From Chloroflexi bacterium OLB13 (GTDB lineage Bacteria > Chloroflexota > Anaerolineae > Aggregatilineales > Phototrophicaceae), in contig JZRA01000109.1 in the NCBI GenBank assembly GCA_001567485.1, positions 1 to 40,648 on the forward strand: a DNA stretch of 40,648 nucleotides. The letters are read 5' to 3'. This document shows positions 15,619-24,430 of this stretch, one piece after another; within the stretch, counting starts at the first letter, position 1; each line of letters begins with the position of its first letter. The notes below the pieces were generated by a model. That model made no database searches. It saw only the letters and a list, made by a program, of their open reading frames with translations, and was not told where the DNA came from. The position numbers and the translations under genes were made by a program.

Positions 15619-15966
15619 ATGGCGGACATGGATGACCAGATCGACAAGCTGAGGCTGGAGCTGCGGCGCGGCGTGATCGTGCTGGCGGTGCTTGCCCAGC
15701 TTGAGTCCGCAAGCTACGGCTACAGTCTGATTCAGCGACTCGCGGAACGCGGGCTTGAGATCGAGGAAGGCACGCTGTATCCACTGCTGCGCCGGCTCGA
15801 ACAGCAGAGCCTGCTCACGAGCGACTGGGACACGTCCGAAGCGCGCCCGCGCAAGTACTACCGGATCAGCGAGGCGGGACGGACGGTGCTGACGACCCTT
15901 TCGGCCGAGTGGTTTGCGACAGCCGCCGTGATGCGGCGCATTTTGGGAGACGGTGACAATGAGTGA
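15619..15966 (+). CDS. PadR-family transcriptional regulator
   Basis: A 115-residue winged-helix repressor. It has the PadR signature: GVIVLAVLAQLESASYGYSL, then GLEIEEGTLYPLLRRLEQQSLL and RPRKYYRISEAG. It has only a short C-terminal helix, as in PadR-s1 proteins. It overlaps the HAAS-domain gene by eight bases, so the two are co-translated. This pairing is common and usually controls a membrane or envelope stress function. The signal sensed is unknown. Confidence 0.9.
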   Translation: MADMDDQIDKLRLELRRGVIVLAVLAQLESASYGYSLIQRLAERGLEIEEGTLYPLLRRLEQQSLLTSDWDTSEARPRKYYRISEAGRTVLTTLSAEWFATAAVMRRILGDGDNE

Positions 15967-16915
15967 ACTGGTCGACCGCTACCTGTATCAGGTCGCACAG
16001 CATCTGCCCCTCAAGCCGCGCGCCGACATCGTGGCGGAACTGCGCTCGCAGATTCAGGATCAACTGGACGATCGATATGGCGGCGCGCCGACACCGGACG
16101 ACGTTACGGCTGTACTGCGCGAGCTAGGCGATCCACGCACATTGGCCGCACGCTATTCCGAAGACCGCTATCTTGTTGGGCCGGCGTACTTCCCGACGAT
16201 GGTCACGGTGCTGCAGTACGGATGGGCGATCCTGCCCCCGATCGTGCTGTTCCTGTCGATCTTCGGCGCAGTGACCGCGCCGGAACCCACAGACATGCTG
16301 CGCGGCCTGTTTGATGCCCTGATCTCCGCCGTACAGGCCGGCCTGCTTCTCACCGGGGCCGTCGTGGTGATCTTCGCCGTGCTCGAACGCTCGGCCCTTG
16401 CGCTCCGCGCTCAACCCACGCCATTCGATCCGGCGGGACTGCCCCCAGTCAATGATCCTGCGACGGTGAACCGGTTTGAGGTTGCGTTCGGAATCGCGCT
16501 CGGTGTCATCGTCACGCTGCTGCTGCTCTACTTTCTCGCGGTCGGCGGGTTGACGCTTCACTTCAACTTGAGCGATCCGGGCGACGTGATCCCGTTCCCT
16601 ACGCTGTGGGGCGTGGCGCTGCTGCTCAACGGTGTCGTCATGCTCGTGCTGCACATCGTCGTGCTGCGGCGCGACCGATGGGACTACCGCTTGTGGGCGC
16701 TCGAAACAGCGTTGGAAGTGTTCGGCTCGATCTGCCTTTTCTTCGTGCTTTACACACCGCTGTTCGACCGGCTGATCGCGTCGAATCCCGGCATCGCGAC
16801 GACGCCTGTGCTCAACGCCCTGCCTGAGCTTGTCGTCATCGCTGGCGCGGTCGGCACGCTGATCACCCGCGGCGGCAAGCTTGTCGCGGTATGGCGAAGT
16901 CCCCGTTCGCCGTGA
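15959..16915 (+). CDS. HAAS-domain membrane protein (PadR-associated)
   Basis: Starts at ATG 15959, inside the padR stop region, with GGGAG upstream. The first 80 residues (VDRYLYQVAQHLP, then ADIVAELRSQIQDQLDD and VLRELGDPRTLAARY) form the helical HAAS/DUF1700 domain that pairs with PadR regulators. The remaining residues, to 318, form about six hydrophobic segments. HAAS proteins are thought to sequester or antagonise the cognate PadR repressor at the membrane. Its own function is not known. Confidence 0.8.
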   Translation: MSELVDRYLYQVAQHLPLKPRADIVAELRSQIQDQLDDRYGGAPTPDDVTAVLRELGDPRTLAARYSEDRYLVGPAYFPTMVTVLQYGWAILPPIVLFLSIFGAVTAPEPTDMLRGLFDALISAVQAGLLLTGAVVVIFAVLERSALALRAQPTPFDPAGLPPVNDPATVNRFEVAFGIALGVIVTLLLLYFLAVGGLTLHFNLSDPGDVIPFPTLWGVALLLNGVVMLVLHIVVLRRDRWDYRLWALETALEVFGSICLFFVLYTPLFDRLIASNPGIATTPVLNALPELVVIAGAVGTLITRGGKLVAVWRSPRSP

Positions 16916-16987
16916 GCGCGTCCGATTAGGCCCGTTCCATTTCCGTCATCACACAACACCCCATATCGACAGTCCAAGGAGGAACCC

Positions 16988-17962
16988 ATGAAGGCAATCT
17001 ACGTGGAACGCTTCACTGCGCCCGATTCGGTGCGTGTGCGCGAGGTCGAAAAACCCATACCCACTGCCGGCCACGTGCTGATCAAAGTCCACGCCACCTC
17101 GGTGAACTACAACACCGTCGCGCTGGTCACGGGAAAGCCGTTCATCGTGCGCCTGATGACCGGCGGCATGAGAAAGCCTCGCTATCGCATCCCCGGCAAC
17201 GATGTGGCAGGCCGGGTCGAAGCGGTCGGTGCGAACGTGTCGCGCTTCAAGCGGGGCGACGCGGTCTTCGGCGACACAGCGAATGTCGGCTTCGCGACGT
17301 TTGCTGAGTATGTCGTGGCGCCGGAGTCGGTGCTTGAGCCGATCCCCGCTGGCGTCTCGTTCGAGGATGCCGCGTCCGCGCCAGAGGCGGGGTTGGTCGC
17401 GCTGCAAGGCTTACGTGATGCGGGACACATCGAAGCCGGCCAGCGCGTCCTGATCGTCGGGGCGTCGGGCGGGATCGGCACGTTCGCCGTGCAGATCGCC
17501 AAGCACCTCGGCGCGGAAGTAACCGCCGTATGCAGCACGCGCAACGCGGCGTTCGTGCGGTCAATCGGGGCCGATCACGTGATCGACTACACGCGCGAGG
17601 ATTTCGCCAGTAATGGGCAGAACTATGATCTCGTCTTGTCCACGGCGGGCTACCGGCCAATCGTCGATTATCGGCGCGTGTTGGCAGCGCATGGCCGCTA
17701 CGTCTCGACAGGCGGCTCACTGCGCCAGATTTTCGAAGCGCTGCTGCTGGGGCCGCTGCTGTCGCGCGGCGGCAAGACCCTGCGCGGGTTGACGGTGAAG
17801 CCCAACATGGGTTTAGCCGAACTTGGCGCGATGATCGCGTCGGGCGCGGTAAGGCCGGTGATCGAACAGTGTTATCCGCTTGAGGATGCGTCCGCGGCGT
17901 TTGCGTACTACGCGCAGGGCCGCACGCGCGGCAAGCTCGTTATCACGATTGCGCGTGACTAG
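16988..17962 (+). CDS. MDR-family NAD(P)-dependent oxidoreductase (quinone-oxidoreductase-like)
   Basis: A 324-residue medium-chain dehydrogenase/reductase with a strong AAGGAGGA site before ATG 16988. It has the GroES-like N-terminal domain (PGNDVAGRVEAVG) and a Rossmann domain with GASGGIGTFAVQIAKHLGA and GADHVIDY. The usual zinc-binding cysteines are missing, which puts it with zinc-independent quinone-oxidoreductase-like reductases. Substrate unknown. A small membrane protein starts 12 bases after its stop and is probably in the same transcript. Confidence 0.88.
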   Translation: MKAIYVERFTAPDSVRVREVEKPIPTAGHVLIKVHATSVNYNTVALVTGKPFIVRLMTGGMRKPRYRIPGNDVAGRVEAVGANVSRFKRGDAVFGDTANVGFATFAEYVVAPESVLEPIPAGVSFEDAASAPEAGLVALQGLRDAGHIEAGQRVLIVGASGGIGTFAVQIAKHLGAEVTAVCSTRNAAFVRSIGADHVIDYTREDFASNGQNYDLVLSTAGYRPIVDYRRVLAAHGRYVSTGGSLRQIFEALLLGPLLSRGGKTLRGLTVKPNMGLAELGAMIASGAVRPVIEQCYPLEDASAAFAYYAQGRTRGKLVITIARD

Positions 17963-17974
17963 GAGACCCGAACG

Positions 17975-18367
17975 ATGGAACAAGAACGCATTATCTTATC
18001 GGCGCTGTGGATCGCGTTGATGTTCACCTATCTGCTGGGCGACGTGCTGCGCATCTTCGCCGGTGACTTCAGGCCGGGCGAGATCTCCGGCGAGAAAGCC
18101 ACGCAGGCGATGTGGATGGGCGCAGCCCTGCTGATGCTGATCCCGATCTTCATGCTGGTGCTGTCGCTGGTCGTGCCCTATGACATCATACGCTGGCTGA
18201 CGATCATCGCCGCCGTAGGGCTGTTCCTGCTCAACATCGTGAGTGTGATGGGCTACCCGGGCCTCTACGACCGCTTTCTGATCGTCGTGGGCCTCGTCTT
18301 CAACGTCGTGACGATCATCTACGTGTGGAACTGGATGCCGATCGCGTGCAAACTCAGCCCCTGCTAG
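17975..18367 (+). CDS. Small four-helix membrane protein (DUF6326-like)
   Basis: 130 residues with four hydrophobic segments (about 8-28, 45-65, 72-92 and 100-118) and few charged residues between them. The organisation resembles DUF6326 proteins. Function unknown. It lies 12 bases behind the oxidoreductase gene. Its TAG stop shares CTAG with the stop of the convergent phhA. Confidence 0.7.
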   Translation: MEQERIILSALWIALMFTYLLGDVLRIFAGDFRPGEISGEKATQAMWMGAALLMLIPIFMLVLSLVVPYDIIRWLTIIAAVGLFLLNIVSVMGYPGLYDRFLIVVGLVFNVVTIIYVWNWMPIACKLSPC

Positions 18368-19098
18368 ACCGCATTGTGGGCGGTCAGGGAGTCGTGATAG
18401 GCGACCCACTGTGGCGCAGAGGTCTTGAGCTGCTCGATCGAGTCGAGGATGAACAGTCGTGTGTGCATCTGATGTGGGCTGGGGCTGATGCCCTCGAACG
18501 CCGCGATGCTGAACGGTGTCTTTTCGACCGTGTCGCTGAGGGCGTGTTCCAGCTCGCCGGGGGAGGACATCAGGCCAGCGCCGAGCGCCTTCATGTCGCC
18601 GTCCTCGATCAAGAAGCCGAACTCGATGGTGTACCACCACAGCGAACCGAGCGACTTACGCTCGTCGGGCGTATAGCGCAGGGCGATGTGCGCGAACCGC
18701 TCGATGTAGTCGGCGTACTGCTGATCGGCCATCAACGGAAGGTGACCGAAGGTGTCGTGCCAAATGTCCGGCAGCGGGGTATACAGCAGCTCGTCTTCGC
18801 TGCGGATGTACTCGGTGACGAGGAACTGCCGGCGCGCGAGATGTTCGAACCACGTCTGCCCGTCGCTGTACACCACGTCGGTGCTGACCAGCTCCCAGCC
18901 CACCCGATCGTATAGACGGCGGCTGAGCGCGTCGAAGTCGGGGATGCGTTCGCGCTGTAGGCCCAGCGTGTGCAAGCCATCCAACCACAAGCGGCAGGCA
19001 TGACGCTGACAGTTGGCGATCTGATGATCCCAGAGCATCGACCAGATACGGTCGTCATCAGGCGTGAATTGATGGAATGGACGGCGGATTTCGCTCAT
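18364..19098 (-). CDS. phhA: Phenylalanine 4-monooxygenase
   Basis: Tetrahydropterin- and Fe(II)-dependent hydroxylase that converts phenylalanine to tyrosine. Iron ligands are His114 and His119 in DIWHDTFGHLP and Glu159 in WYTIEFGF, numbered from ATG 19098. The ATG at 19122 would add eight residues. 244 residues is the compact single-domain bacterial size, without the ACT regulatory domain of animal enzymes. The usual partner, pterin-4a-carbinolamine dehydratase, is not in the window. The stop codon overlaps the stop of the convergent membrane protein gene. Confidence 0.93.
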   Translation of the reverse strand: MSEIRRPFHQFTPDDDRIWSMLWDHQIANCQRHACRLWLDGLHTLGLQRERIPDFDALSRRLYDRVGWELVSTDVVYSDGQTWFEHLARRQFLVTEYIRSEDELLYTPLPDIWHDTFGHLPLMADQQYADYIERFAHIALRYTPDERKSLGSLWWYTIEFGFLIEDGDMKALGAGLMSSPGELEHALSDTVEKTPFSIAAFEGISPSPHQMHTRLFILDSIEQLKTSAPQWVAYHDSLTAHNAV

Positions 19099-19260
19099 CG
19101 TGACAGGCTTTCCGGTTGGCACTCATCGCGGTCGGAGTATTGTGCATTTTACCATATGACCTGTTGTGCGAAATCTCAAGCTAAGCCGCGTGTTTGAGAG
19201 CCAGCCGAACGCCTCGCGCCCCGTTCGCGGCGAAGACTTTGGGTGTTTCGTCGGCCGCGT

Positions 19261-19974
19261 CTAGTCGCGGGTGAGTACGACGTAGGTGTTCAGGCTGCCA
19301 TCTTGACCATCGGCGCGGTAGCGCGCGCATTGGCGCAGGCCGCTGGCGATCACCAGATGATCGATCTCGACATCGGTGTGATAGTGGCAGTAGCGCACGG
19401 CCTGCGTGCCGCGCCGCCAGTCGAGTAGATAGTCGTTCTGTTCGACCTGCGCGGCGAGTTCGTCCGGCCACGGCTGCACGCGCTTGCGCAGGCGCTCGCT
19501 GTCGAGGAAGCGCCAGAACGCCACCGCCAAGACTCCGCCGGGCGCGACTAATCCCGCGAGCTGGCGGATGAACAGCCGCCGGTACTCGCGGCCGGGGATG
19601 TGGTGCATCAAGCCGAACGCGCCGACCAGATCGTACAGGCCGGGGGCCATACCGTGCTCGATCATGTCGCGCGCGGTGAGGCGAACCGCGAGGCGCGCGT
19701 CGGTCTCCAGCGCCGACCGTGCCACATCCAGCAGCGCCTCGCTGAAGTCGACGCCGTGATAGCGCAGCGGGCGGTCGAGCGATTCGGCGAGGAACAGCCC
19801 GAAACGTCCATTGCCACAACCGGCGTCCAGCACGTTCTTGACACCGGCACAGTAGGGCAGCAGCGACTTCCAACCGGGCCATGGCGTGCCGCGCGTTTCG
19901 TCGAAGTCGGCGGCGACCGCGGCGTAGAAATTGGCGTTGATCTGGTTGAGGGTGCGAATGGTATTGGCGTGCAT
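19261..19974 (-). CDS. Class I SAM-dependent methyltransferase, Trm9-like
   Basis: From ATG 19974 the protein is 237 residues. The N-terminal pattern (LNQINANFYAAVAADFDETR, then PWPGW) matches the helical lead of Trm9/ALKBH8-type tRNA methyltransferases. The SAM motif I is VLDAGCGNGRFG, followed by FGLMHHIPG and LVAPGGVLAVAFW. Eukaryotic relatives methylate a wobble-uridine modification; a tRNA role in this organism is inference. The longer frame up to 20139 has no support. A promoter at 19982-20010 places transcription start at this ATG, so the mRNA is probably leaderless. Confidence 0.8.
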   Translation of the reverse strand: MHANTIRTLNQINANFYAAVAADFDETRGTPWPGWKSLLPYCAGVKNVLDAGCGNGRFGLFLAESLDRPLRYHGVDFSEALLDVARSALETDARLAVRLTARDMIEHGMAPGLYDLVGAFGLMHHIPGREYRRLFIRQLAGLVAPGGVLAVAFWRFLDSERLRKRVQPWPDELAAQVEQNDYLLDWRRGTQAVRYCHYHTDVEIDHLVIASGLRQCARYRADGQDGSLNTYVVLTRD

Positions 19975-19981
19975 GGCGCGC

Positions 19982-20010
19982 ATTATCGGCGTGGTCGGGC
20001 GCTGTCGCAA
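19982..20010 (-). promoter_or_regulatory. Promoter for leaderless methyltransferase mRNA
   Basis: On the minus strand, TTGCGA (20010-20005) and GATAAT (19987-19982) are 17 bases apart. The -10 box ends seven bases before ATG 19974, so the transcript would start at the A of the start codon. No ribosome binding site is present, which fits a leaderless message. Confidence 0.6.
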
Positions 20011-20087
20011 GGGCCGCCGTGCCGGACTGTGAGACCTGCGCGGCGGTACGTTACACTCTGGGGATACCGTTCTTTGAGGATCCGCCC

Positions 20088-21062
20088 ATGCGCTATGATG
20101 TCGTGACGTTGGGTGAACCCCTGCTGCGGTTGACCCCACCGCGTTACAAGCCGCTGGACAAAGCCGATGTCTTTGAGGTCGAGGTAGGCGGCAGTGAGGC
20201 GAACACGGCGGCTGCGCTGGCCGGATTGGGCCTGAGCGTCGCGTATCTGACGCGGCTGACCGACAACCCGCTGGGCAAGCTGATCGCCGATACGCTGTGC
20301 GGATACGGCGTCGATACCCACCATATCACGTGGACTTCCCGCGACCGGGTCGGCACGTACTATTACGAAGATGCCGCCCCGCCGCGCCAACCACGCATCA
20401 TCTATGACCGGGCGGGCAGCGCGGCCAGCAAGATCCGCCCGTCCGACCTGCCTGAGGCGCTGTTCGGGTTCGAGCAGGCGCGCGTGCTGCACCTGACCGG
20501 CATCACCGCTGCCCTCAGTTATGCCGCCAACGGCACCGCGCTCCATGCGCTCAAGCGGGCCGAGGAATCCAACTGGCGGCTGAGCTTCGACGTGAACTAC
20601 CGGTCACGGTTGTGGAGTCCGGCCGACGCTCAGACCGGGATCGAGCCGTTTCTGCGCGTGGCCGACCTCGCGTTCATCCCGCTGCGCGACGCGCGGCTGA
20701 TCTACAACCAGTCCGACGCGACGCCGGTTGAGCGTGTGCTCGACGCGCTCGGCGCATACTATCCGCAGACGGTGTGGGTGATGACGCTCGGCGCGGACGG
20801 GTCGATGGCGCGCGACCGCGACGGCACGATGTGGCGGCAGCCCGCGTATCCCGCGTATACCGTCTCGCGCATCGGCAGCGGCGACGCGTTCAACGCCGGA
20901 TTCCTCGCCGCGTATCTCAACAAGGCGCCGCTTCCCGAAGCCCTGCGCTGGGGCAGCGCGTGCGCCGCGCTCAAACGCAGCCAGCCCGGCGACATCGCGC
21001 GCCTGTCCACCGCCGACGTCAAACGCGTGATCGACGCCGGCGATGGGGATGTCCTCAGATAG
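20088..21062 (+). CDS. PfkB-family carbohydrate kinase (2-keto-3-deoxygluconate kinase-like)
   Basis: A ribokinase-fold sugar kinase of 324 residues, starting at ATG 20088 with TTGAGGA upstream. The N-terminal GGSEANTAAALAGLG is the first PfkB signature. IGSGDAFNAGFLAAYL holds the anion hole and the catalytic aspartate (the usual GAGD is GSGD here). The YYYED and YDRAGSAAS segments resemble KDG kinases, so 2-keto-3-deoxygluconate or a related keto-sugar acid is likely but unproven. No sugar-acid genes are adjacent. Confidence 0.85.
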   Translation: MRYDVVTLGEPLLRLTPPRYKPLDKADVFEVEVGGSEANTAAALAGLGLSVAYLTRLTDNPLGKLIADTLCGYGVDTHHITWTSRDRVGTYYYEDAAPPRQPRIIYDRAGSAASKIRPSDLPEALFGFEQARVLHLTGITAALSYAANGTALHALKRAEESNWRLSFDVNYRSRLWSPADAQTGIEPFLRVADLAFIPLRDARLIYNQSDATPVERVLDALGAYYPQTVWVMTLGADGSMARDRDGTMWRQPAYPAYTVSRIGSGDAFNAGFLAAYLNKAPLPEALRWGSACAALKRSQPGDIARLSTADVKRVIDAGDGDVLR

Positions 21063-21170
21063 TTGTCAGGACTTCAGTTGTCAGTAGTCAGAGTGATCGT
21101 CGGTAGTCAGATTGTGGGCATTCTGCACCTGACAGCTGGAGCCTGAAGACTGACTCCTGATGACTGACGA
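21063..21170. repeat. Dispersed TCAGTAGTCAG repeat cluster between pfkB and folK
   Basis: Starts with CAGTTGTCAGTAGTCAG and ends with ACTGACTCCTGATGACTGAC. The two arms are roughly complementary and could fold into a bidirectional terminator between the two convergent genes. Same family as 15396-15545. Confidence 0.6.
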
Positions 21171-21641
21171 CTAGCGCGCCGCGAGGCGTGCCGCGATTTG
21201 CGCGAAGGTCTCGCCGGTTTCGGGGTGGCGCTCGTCGGGCGCGATCTCTGCCAGCGGGACGGCGACGAAGGCGTGCTCGAGGAGTCCGCGCGCCGGCACA
21301 TGCCACGGCTTACTGCCGAACGTCAACACGGCATCCCCCCACAACAGCAGATCGAGGTCGAGTTCGACCGGCCCGTAGGGCGTGCGCTGACGGGTGCGGT
21401 CGCGGCCGGCGTCGCGTTCGATGGCGTACAGCGCCTGCTTGAACGCCTCCGGCGTCATATCAACCTCAATGCGGGCGACGCCGTTGAGGTAATCCGGCTG
21501 ATCGAGATCCCCCACCGGCGCGGTCTGAATCAGCGAGGACACGGCGGTCAGCGTCCCCAGCGCGCGCAGGCGGTCAAGCGCGAACGCGAGGCGGCGTTCC
21601 GGGTCGAGGTTCGAGCCGAGTCCGACAGTGGCGAGGGTCAT
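21171..21641 (-). CDS. folK: 6-hydroxymethyl-7,8-dihydropterin pyrophosphokinase
   Basis: Transfers pyrophosphate from ATP to hydroxymethyldihydropterin in folate synthesis. 156 residues with the family signatures: VGLGSNL at 6-12, the RTRQRTPYGPVELDLDLLLW block holding the two magnesium-binding aspartates, and a VPARGLLEHAFVAVPLAEIAP block. It is not in an operon with other folate genes here; the neighbours are convergent pfkB and divergent MFS. Confidence 0.93.
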   Translation of the reverse strand: MTLATVGLGSNLDPERRLAFALDRLRALGTLTAVSSLIQTAPVGDLDQPDYLNGVARIEVDMTPEAFKQALYAIERDAGRDRTRQRTPYGPVELDLDLLLWGDAVLTFGSKPWHVPARGLLEHAFVAVPLAEIAPDERHPETGETFAQIAARLAAR

Positions 21642-21841
21642 GATCTTGGCGCGCTCCGGCGTCGACAGGTCAGCGTATGACAGCAGTGTAACGCAGCGTT
21701 GGGAAGGCGTCAGATTGGCGTGATGAGTCCACTCGAAAGTGGTCTATTGTACGGGCGAAATCCGGGTGTATCGTATGCTCAGATCGAGCGTCAGCACGTT
21801 GTGCTGGCGTGTATTTTTGCCTATCGGCAAGGAATTTCGTC

Positions 21842-23122
21842 GTGCTGCGTCGTGTCCCTGCACAACCCCGGTCGCAAGTCGATCGCAACTATCATCACCT
21901 GACCCTCGAGATCTTCTGGTTCGGGCTGGCGGCAGCTGCCACCTCCCGCTTCCTCTCGATGTACGCCATCCGCCTCGAAGCATCGCCGCTGGCGCAGGGC
22001 TTGCTGGTCGCGCTGCCCGGACTGGTGCTGGGCCTATCGACCCTGCTGGCGCAGTGGTGGCGCGGCCGCTACGTGACGAGCGTGGGCGCCGTCTCGCTGC
22101 CCGGCATCGGCTTCCGGCTGGTGTTCATGCTGCCGTTGTTCACGCCGTTTTTCCCGGCTGACTGGCAGGTGCCGTATCTGCTCGTCGCGGCCACGCTGCC
22201 CGCTGTCGCGCAGGGGATCGCCGGCGCGATCTTCCTGACGTTCATGCGCGAGTCGATTGGCGATGATCGCTGGGATCACCTCAACAGCCGTCGCATGACG
22301 TGGTTCAACGTCGGCGTGGCGATTGGCGCGCTGGCGTTCGGCGCGCTGCTGAGCAGCCTTCCGTTCCCGGTCAACTATCAGGTGATGTTCGGCGCGGCGT
22401 TCTTGATGAGCATCGTCAGCCAGTGGTACATCATGCACACTCAGCCGGTCTACGTGACGCCGGCCCCTGCGCCATCGGTCGACGGGGCCAAAGTGCGCGT
22501 GATCGACCTGCCGGGCTTCCGTGGCATGGTCGTCACAATGTTGATCGCCTTCCTGACGTTCCTGAGCATCAACGCGATGCTGCCGCTGTTCCTCGTCGAC
22601 CGATTGGGCGGAGATGAGACGTTCATCGCGGTGTTCGGCTTAATCGAACTGGCAGGCGGCGCGCTGATGGGCATGATCGGTGACCGTTTGGTGCGCAAGT
22701 TCGGCGGGCGTTACACGGCCTCGATAGCGTTGGGCCTGACCGCGCTGGCGCCGGTTATCATCGTGGTCGGCGGAAGTTTGCCGCTGTCGCTGATCGCCGC
22801 CTTCCTGACCGGTTTCGGTTGGACGGGCACGTCGCTCAGCTTGCTGCGCATGTTCATGGAGAACGTGCCGACCTACGCCATGCCGAAGGCGTCCGCGGTG
22901 TATCAACAGGTCGTGTCCGTCGGCTCGTTCATCGGCCCGCTGACGGGGAGCGTGCTGGTCAACGGCGGCGTGGACATCGGGCTGGTGCTGGTGCTGGGCG
23001 CGGCGCTGCGGTTCGGCGGCGCGCTGGCGATCCGGTTCGATCTGATCGGCGCACGACACGCGCTCGTCGGCGGCCCACAGCCCATCGAAGCGGCGGCCTC
23101 GGTTTCAGCTGGCGGGGATTGA
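21842..23122 (+). CDS. MFS transporter
   Basis: A 426-residue major facilitator with about twelve hydrophobic segments and a central cytoplasmic loop around residues 210-235. I choose GTG 21842, which has AAGGAA nine bases upstream; the longer frame from ATG 21809 has no site. The conserved loop between helices 8 and 9 reads IGDRLVRKFGGRY, the typical G-x3-D-R-x-G-R/K-like motif. Substrate cannot be inferred. A strong terminator follows 25 bases after the stop. Confidence 0.82.
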   Translation: MLRRVPAQPRSQVDRNYHHLTLEIFWFGLAAAATSRFLSMYAIRLEASPLAQGLLVALPGLVLGLSTLLAQWWRGRYVTSVGAVSLPGIGFRLVFMLPLFTPFFPADWQVPYLLVAATLPAVAQGIAGAIFLTFMRESIGDDRWDHLNSRRMTWFNVGVAIGALAFGALLSSLPFPVNYQVMFGAAFLMSIVSQWYIMHTQPVYVTPAPAPSVDGAKVRVIDLPGFRGMVVTMLIAFLTFLSINAMLPLFLVDRLGGDETFIAVFGLIELAGGALMGMIGDRLVRKFGGRYTASIALGLTALAPVIIVVGGSLPLSLIAAFLTGFGWTGTSLSLLRMFMENVPTYAMPKASAVYQQVVSVGSFIGPLTGSVLVNGGVDIGLVLVLGAALRFGGALAIRFDLIGARHALVGGPQPIEAAASVSAGGD

Positions 23123-23147
23123 GCCTGACCTGCATAAGCGCGTTGAC

Positions 23148-23182
23148 AGGGGCGGATCGCTGTGGATCCGCCCCTGCTTTTT
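23148..23182 (+). terminator. Intrinsic terminator after the MFS gene
   Basis: A perfect 11-bp stem, AGGGGCGGATC (23148-23158) and GATCCGCCCCT (23165-23175), has a 6-base loop and is followed by GCTTTTT. This is the cleanest intrinsic terminator in the window. It separates the MFS gene from the amidohydrolase-ABC operon. Confidence 0.88.
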
Positions 23183-23399
23183 ATATCCCTCTGCGTCGTG
23201 TAAACTCTGGGCCGGTCGTTCAAAACGAGGCGTCGCATCCGCGAGGCGAATCACCGCCGTCCAAAGACGCTGCATTTTGCCTTATATGGATTGATTGGGT
23301 TCGTGGCAATCGCTAGCGACGTTCGCTACTATATCCGTGTCGGCCGGTATTCACATTCCGGCGATGCAATACACTCACATCTCGTAGTTAGGGCTGGAT

Positions 23400-24365
23400 A
23401 TGTACGCTGGACTGGAAGTCATTGATTTTCACACGCACTTCCCGACACGGAAACCGTGGTTTACGGGGATGGCGCCGGACATGCGCAGCGAATATATCGC
23501 GCGGCGCGGCGAACGGCGCGCGAAGTTGATCGGAGAGCAAGCCGCCGCTTACAGCGTTCACTGGCGCGCCGCGTGGGGCTATGAGCCGCCTGAGAAAGAC
23601 ATCCCCGACGACGACGTGCAGGCAGACCGCTGGCAGGCGGAGATCGACCGGTACGGGCTGCGGGCAGTCGGCTTTGTCACGGGGGGTGGCAACGATCCGC
23701 TGGCGCAGGTCATCAAGCGCAACCCCGATCAGTTCATCGGCTTTGCACACAACTACCCCTTCGCGGAGAACGCGGCCGACGAGCTGCGCCGCGCGATCAC
23801 CGAACTGGGCATGAAGGGCTACAAACTGCTCGCCCCGAATTTGGATCGGCCAATTGAGGACGAGGCGGCCTATCCGGTCTGGGAGGTGTGCGCGGAGTAC
23901 AACATCCCGGTGCTGGTGCATTTCGGCATTCAGGGCGGCGGCGGCGGCATCGCGTGGCATGAAAACATCAACCCACTCAAGCTGCACAACGTGGCGAAGG
24001 ATTTCCCCGATGTCACGTTCGTCGTCCCGCACTTCGGCTGCGCGTGGATTCGTGAGACGCTGCAGTTGTGCTGGGCGTGCCGCAACGTCTGTATTGATAC
24101 ATCCGGCTCGAACCAGTGGGTCGCATGGGTGGATGGCGACTGGACGACCAAGAAGCTGTTCCGCAAGTACATGGAGACGATTGGCCCAGAGCGCATCATC
24201 TTCGGCAGCGATTCGAGCTACTTCCCGCGCGGTTTCGCCGTGCGCTATCTTGACGATCAGATCCGGGACTGTCGGGAACTAAACCTGACCCACGAACAGC
24301 AGCAGCTGATCTTCGGGGGGAACGCTGCGCGCCTGTTCAAGATCGATCTTCACGCTGGGACTTAA
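23400..24365 (+). CDS. Amidohydrolase family 2 protein
   Basis: A 321-residue TIM-barrel metal enzyme of the amidohydrolase_2 group, which includes hydrolases and metal-dependent decarboxylases. Metal motif HTH is at residues 11-13 (DFHTHFP). Later come LVHFGIQGG, VVPHFGCAWI and FGSDSSYFP, with the conserved histidines and the C-terminal aspartate. An AGGG site precedes ATG 23400. It is the first gene of an operon with an ABC importer and an ArgH-like lyase, which suggests a catabolic role on the imported compound. Confidence 0.85.
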   Translation: MYAGLEVIDFHTHFPTRKPWFTGMAPDMRSEYIARRGERRAKLIGEQAAAYSVHWRAAWGYEPPEKDIPDDDVQADRWQAEIDRYGLRAVGFVTGGGNDPLAQVIKRNPDQFIGFAHNYPFAENAADELRRAITELGMKGYKLLAPNLDRPIEDEAAYPVWEVCAEYNIPVLVHFGIQGGGGGIAWHENINPLKLHNVAKDFPDVTFVVPHFGCAWIRETLQLCWACRNVCIDTSGSNQWVAWVDGDWTTKKLFRKYMETIGPERIIFGSDSSYFPRGFAVRYLDDQIRDCRELNLTHEQQQLIFGGNAARLFKIDLHAGT

Positions 24366-24430
24366 CAGGCAGTCTACGAGAACCGCCTGTCTATGTCTGT
24401 TCGATACTTTTCGTAGTGAGGAGTCTGGAG

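Noticed and set aside
20000..20139. Longer N-terminus of the Trm9-like methyltransferase
   Set aside because: The extra residues are Arg/Pro-rich without family similarity and would include the promoter.
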